From JBCCEV01 sp039030125 (GTDB lineage Bacteria > Pseudomonadota > Gammaproteobacteria > Ga0077536), in contig JBCCEV010000161.1 of the NCBI GenBank assembly GCA_039030125.1, forward strand, positions 1-9,226: 9,226 nucleotides of DNA, in the 5' to 3' direction. Each line of letters begins with the position of its first letter. The stretch's first letter is position 1. Of this stretch, positions 7,004-9,226 are shown in pieces. Made by a program: the position numbers and the translations under genes. The notes beneath the pieces were generated by a model. That model was given only the letters and a program-made list of their open reading frames with translations, made no database searches and was not told where the DNA came from.

Positions 7004-7864
7004 TTAGCGGCCGCCAGGGCTACCAAAAAACTTGAAGAAATCAGAGTCCGGTTGCAGCAGCAAAACATCTTGATTGCCGCTGAAGCTCGAGCGGTACGCG
7101 CTCAGACTACGGTAGAAATCGTAGAACTCAGGGTTACGGTTATAGGCATCGGCGTAAGTCTCTGCTGCCTTCGCATCACCCTCACCCCGCATCGTTTCAG
7201 CTTCGCGATAAGCCTCCGCGCTGATAACCGCATGCTGTTTATCGGCATCCGCCCTGATCCTGGTGGCTTCTTTGTCGCCCTTAGCGCGGAGCTCACGCGC
7301 AACCCGCGAACGCTCCGAGCGCATACGCTGATACACCTCTGAGCTCACCTCGGCGGGTAAGTCAATCCGCTTCAAACGCACGTCGAGGACTTCCATACCC
7401 AGCTCAGCCGCGCGCTCGTTCGCGGTAGCGGTTACGAGTTCCATGATTTTGCCACGCTCGCCGGAAACAACCTCTTGCACGGTACGCTTGCCGAACTCGC
7501 TCCGCAGCCCATCGTTGATCTTCTGAGACATCAGAAGGCCCGCGCGCCTATCATCGCCCCCGGTTGCTTTGTAATACTCCTCAAGATCGACAATCCGCCA
7601 GCGTGCGAACGAATCAACGATCACGTCCTTCTTCTCGCCGGTGAGAAACCGCTGGGGTTTTTCGTCGAGTGTGCGCAGGCGAACGTCGAAACGTTTCACG
7701 TCCTGCAGGAACGGGATCTTGAAATGCAGGCCGGGTTTGTAATCCGAGCGCTGAATCTCGCCGACCTGGAGCAAAATCGCACCTTCGTTTTCATAAACGC
7801 GAAAAATGCAAACCGAAACGAGCAACGCAAGCAGCGTAATCGTGATTCCAATGCGAGCTAACAT
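7004..7864 (-). CDS. hflC: HflC, SPFH/band 7 protease modulator
   Basis: HflC forms with HflK a large membrane-anchored complex that surrounds and modulates the FtsH AAA protease, affecting membrane protein quality control. The 286 residues begin with a single transmembrane anchor (about 4-22) and continue as a periplasmic SPFH/band 7 domain (about 24-185) with VYENEGAILLQVGEI (23-37), KPGLHFKIPFLQDVKRFDVR (43-62) and LDVRLKRIDLP (160-170). A long charged alanine-rich helix follows (about 185-240: RAKGDKEATRIRADADKQ), the coiled coil by which HflK and HflC alternate. The tail FYRSLSAYRSSF (250-261) is typical. The start ATG is one base after the hflK stop, with AGAGGGA nine bases upstream (7874-7880). 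It is shorter than E. coli HflC (334), as in many other gammaproteobacteria. Confidence 0.97.
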   Translation of the reverse strand: MLARIGITITLLALLVSVCIFRVYENEGAILLQVGEIQRSDYKPGLHFKIPFLQDVKRFDVRLRTLDEKPQRFLTGEKKDVIVDSFARWRIVDLEEYYKATGGDDRRAGLLMSQKINDGLRSEFGKRTVQEVVSGERGKIMELVTATANERAAELGMEVLDVRLKRIDLPAEVSSEVYQRMRSERSRVARELRAKGDKEATRIRADADKQHAVISAEAYREAETMRGEGDAKAAETYADAYNRNPEFYDFYRSLSAYRSSFSGNQDVLLLQPDSDFFKFFGSPGGR

Positions 7865-7865
7865 C

Positions 7866-9005
7866 CTAACGATTCCCTCTCAATCTGCCACTCGTCGGGT
7901 CGGACGAACTCCCTGAACTGCCGCCGAATTGTTGGCGGAGCTCCGGAAGCGAATCTCTCAGGCCTCCTGCCGCCCCGCGATCTCCTGAGATCAGCTTGTC
8001 GATGGGGAGGTACATTAAGCTGTTGCCTTTGTCCTGATCGACGACCACTTTTGAGCTGTTTGAGAGCACTGATTCCATCGTTTCGAGAAATAAACGCCGC
8101 CGGGTAACTTCCGGTGCACGTTCGTATTCGACCAGTAGCTGATTAAAGCGGCGGGCCTCACCTTCGGCATGGGCCATTATGCGTTCTTTGTAGGCCTCCG
8201 CTTCGAGTAGAATTCTCGAAGCCTCACCTTGCGCGCGTTCAACCACCTCGTTTCGGTAAGCCTCTGCCTCGTTGATTTTTCGCTGCTCGTCCTCTCGCGC
8301 CTTGATCGCGTCATCAAATGCAGCTTTCACTTCTTCCGGCGGCTTTGCGGCTTTCATGTTGACACTCGTGATCTCAACCCCGGACGAATAGTCATCCATC
8401 ATCTGCTGGATCAGGATCCGCGCATCGTCTGCGATCTTTGCTCGGCCCTCCGTTAACACAAAGTCCAAGGTGCTTTGGCCAATGATGTCCCGGATTGCGC
8501 TTTCAGTGACCTTTTGAACGGACTGTTCCGGGTCGCTGATCTTGAACAGGTAATCCTCGGGCGACTTAATTCGATACTGAATCGCCAGCTCCACGTCGAT
8601 AATGTTCTCGTCGCCGGAGAGCATCGAAGATTTGGAGCGTAAATCCTGAATGCGGGTCACGTTAACCTTGGTGACTTCTTCGATTGGCCACGGCAACCGC
8701 ACGTTAAGGCCCGGTTGCAGCGTCGCAACGTAGGCACCGAACCTCATAACAAGACCGCGCTCTTGCTCGTCGATACGCCAAATCATTTGGTAGACGACCA
8801 ACACCAACAGCGCGATGCCAATCACGGCAAACACGAAACGGTTCTCTTTGTTACCGCCGTCGCTCGATGAGGGTTTACTACCGAATAAACCCCCGAGTCT
8901 TTGCTGCATTTTGCGTACGACCTCGTCGAGGTCGGGAGGGCCTTGATCCCCGGGGCGATTTCCCCAAGGGTCACGACCATTACCGTCTGGATCATTCCAT
9001 GCCAT
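7866..9005 (-). CDS. hflK: HflK, SPFH/band 7 protease modulator
   Basis: HflK is the partner of HflC in the FtsH-modulating membrane complex. The 379 residues start with the family's Gly/Pro/Asn-rich cytoplasmic leader (MAWNDPDGNGRDPWGNRPGD) and a short amphipathic stretch (DEVVRKMQQRLGGLFG, 27-42). One transmembrane segment follows (about 57-76), then the SPFH domain from IDEQERGLVMRFG (78-90) through QPGLNVRLPWPIEEVTKVNV (97-116). A long charged coiled-coil helix (about 225-290) precedes the conserved TRRRLFLETMESVL (301-314) and a Ser/Gly-rich tail. An in-frame TGA at 9015-9017 means ATG 9005 is the first possible start; its Shine-Dalgarno match is poor. It is the first gene after the promoter at 9053-9081 and opens the hflKC-hisZ-purA operon. 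Confidence 0.97.
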   Translation of the reverse strand: MAWNDPDGNGRDPWGNRPGDQGPPDLDEVVRKMQQRLGGLFGSKPSSSDGGNKENRFVFAVIGIALLVLVVYQMIWRIDEQERGLVMRFGAYVATLQPGLNVRLPWPIEEVTKVNVTRIQDLRSKSSMLSGDENIIDVELAIQYRIKSPEDYLFKISDPEQSVQKVTESAIRDIIGQSTLDFVLTEGRAKIADDARILIQQMMDDYSSGVEITSVNMKAAKPPEEVKAAFDDAIKAREDEQRKINEAEAYRNEVVERAQGEASRILLEAEAYKERIMAHAEGEARRFNQLLVEYERAPEVTRRRLFLETMESVLSNSSKVVVDQDKGNSLMYLPIDKLISGDRGAAGGLRDSLPELRQQFGGSSGSSSDPTSGRLRGNR

Positions 9006-9052
9006 TAGATGAACTCATTACGTAGGGCGAAGCTTGGCGGGAGGCGGATGAG

Positions 9053-9081
9053 ATTGTAAGCGGCACGCGATCCGCGTTCAA
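9053..9081 (-). promoter_or_regulatory. Sigma70-type promoter for the hflK operon
   Basis: On the minus strand TTGAAC (9076-9081) and TACAAT (9053-9058) are separated by exactly 17 bases, close to the sigma70 consensus. An AT-rich patch (AAAATTTA) directly upstream resembles an UP element. Transcription would start near 9046, giving a leader of about 40 bases before hflK. Confidence 0.72.
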
Positions 9082-9226
9082 TAAATTTTCCGCTGCGCCA
9101 TCAACAGTTTAGGACTTAAGCCGCGAGATTCTCAGGTTTAATCGGACGCCACACGCGCAGTATCGTTGCGAGTCCAATCGCCATCTTGTCAAATGGCTGC
9201 CTTCAGTGACGCGCAAGTAACTGCAA
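9082..9226 (-). other. Sequence upstream of the hflK promoter, no gene assigned
   Basis: I find no recognisable gene. On the minus strand a stretch without stops of 28 codons (9119-9202) ends in TAA at 9116-9118 and encodes MAIGLATILRVW and then RPIKPENLAA; the same frame is stopped just before it by a TGA at 9203-9205. It could be the tail of a decayed gene or chance. hflX, often found directly upstream of hflK, is not visible here. Confidence 0.4.

Noticed and set aside
9176..9199. Inverted repeat GCCAT/ATGGC with an 8-base loop upstream of hflK.
   Set aside because: Only five base pairs, no T run and no neighbouring gene end that would make it a terminator.
9193..9226. An ATG on the plus strand (MAAFSDAQ) running off the right edge, which might start a divergent gene.
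   Set aside because: Only 11 codons are visible, with no ribosome site and no recognisable motif.

Overview
The window reads as chromosomal DNA of a proteobacterium, most likely a gammaproteobacterium. The main evidence is the gene order hflK-hflC-DUF2065(yjeT)-hisZ-purA, a well-known arrangement in that group. Base composition looks like the mid-50s percent GC by eye. All eight recognised genes lie on the minus strand, so transcription runs from the right edge towards the left. I found no tRNA, rRNA, CRISPR array, intact insertion sequence or origin.

Right part (9226 down to 3695): after a 221-base non-coding leader with a good sigma70-type promoter (9053-9081) come hflK, hflC, a small DUF2065 membrane protein, hisZ, purA and pdxH. 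Spacings are 1, 39, 1, 26 and 3 bases, so this looks like one housekeeping operon. HflK/HflC form the SPFH membrane complex that modulates the FtsH protease. HisZ is the regulatory subunit of ATP phosphoribosyltransferase (first step of histidine synthesis). PurA commits IMP to AMP synthesis, and PdxH makes pyridoxal phosphate. purA starts with TTG and hisZ with GTG.

Middle (3694 to 3544): a 151-base gap with no strong terminator, a lone TATAAT hexamer, a perfect 7-base tandem repeat and a strong Shine-Dalgarno sequence.

Left part (3543 to 1): a lipid/acyl-CoA cluster. It holds an acyl-CoA dehydrogenase of the ACAD10/11-like type (Asp in a DGPDEVH motif in place of the usual catalytic Glu), a classical short-chain dehydrogenase coupled to it by a GTGA overlap, and a long DmdC-like acyl-CoA dehydrogenase that runs off the left edge. 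The first two resemble the LvaC/LvaD pair of the Pseudomonas putida levulinate/4-hydroxyacid pathway, although the kinase partner is not in view.

Most of the window is conventional. I see no convincing undescribed system. The points most worth a second look are the ACAD-SDR pair, the PdxH start that excludes the usual N-terminal arm, and the unexplained stretch upstream of hflK where hflX often sits.
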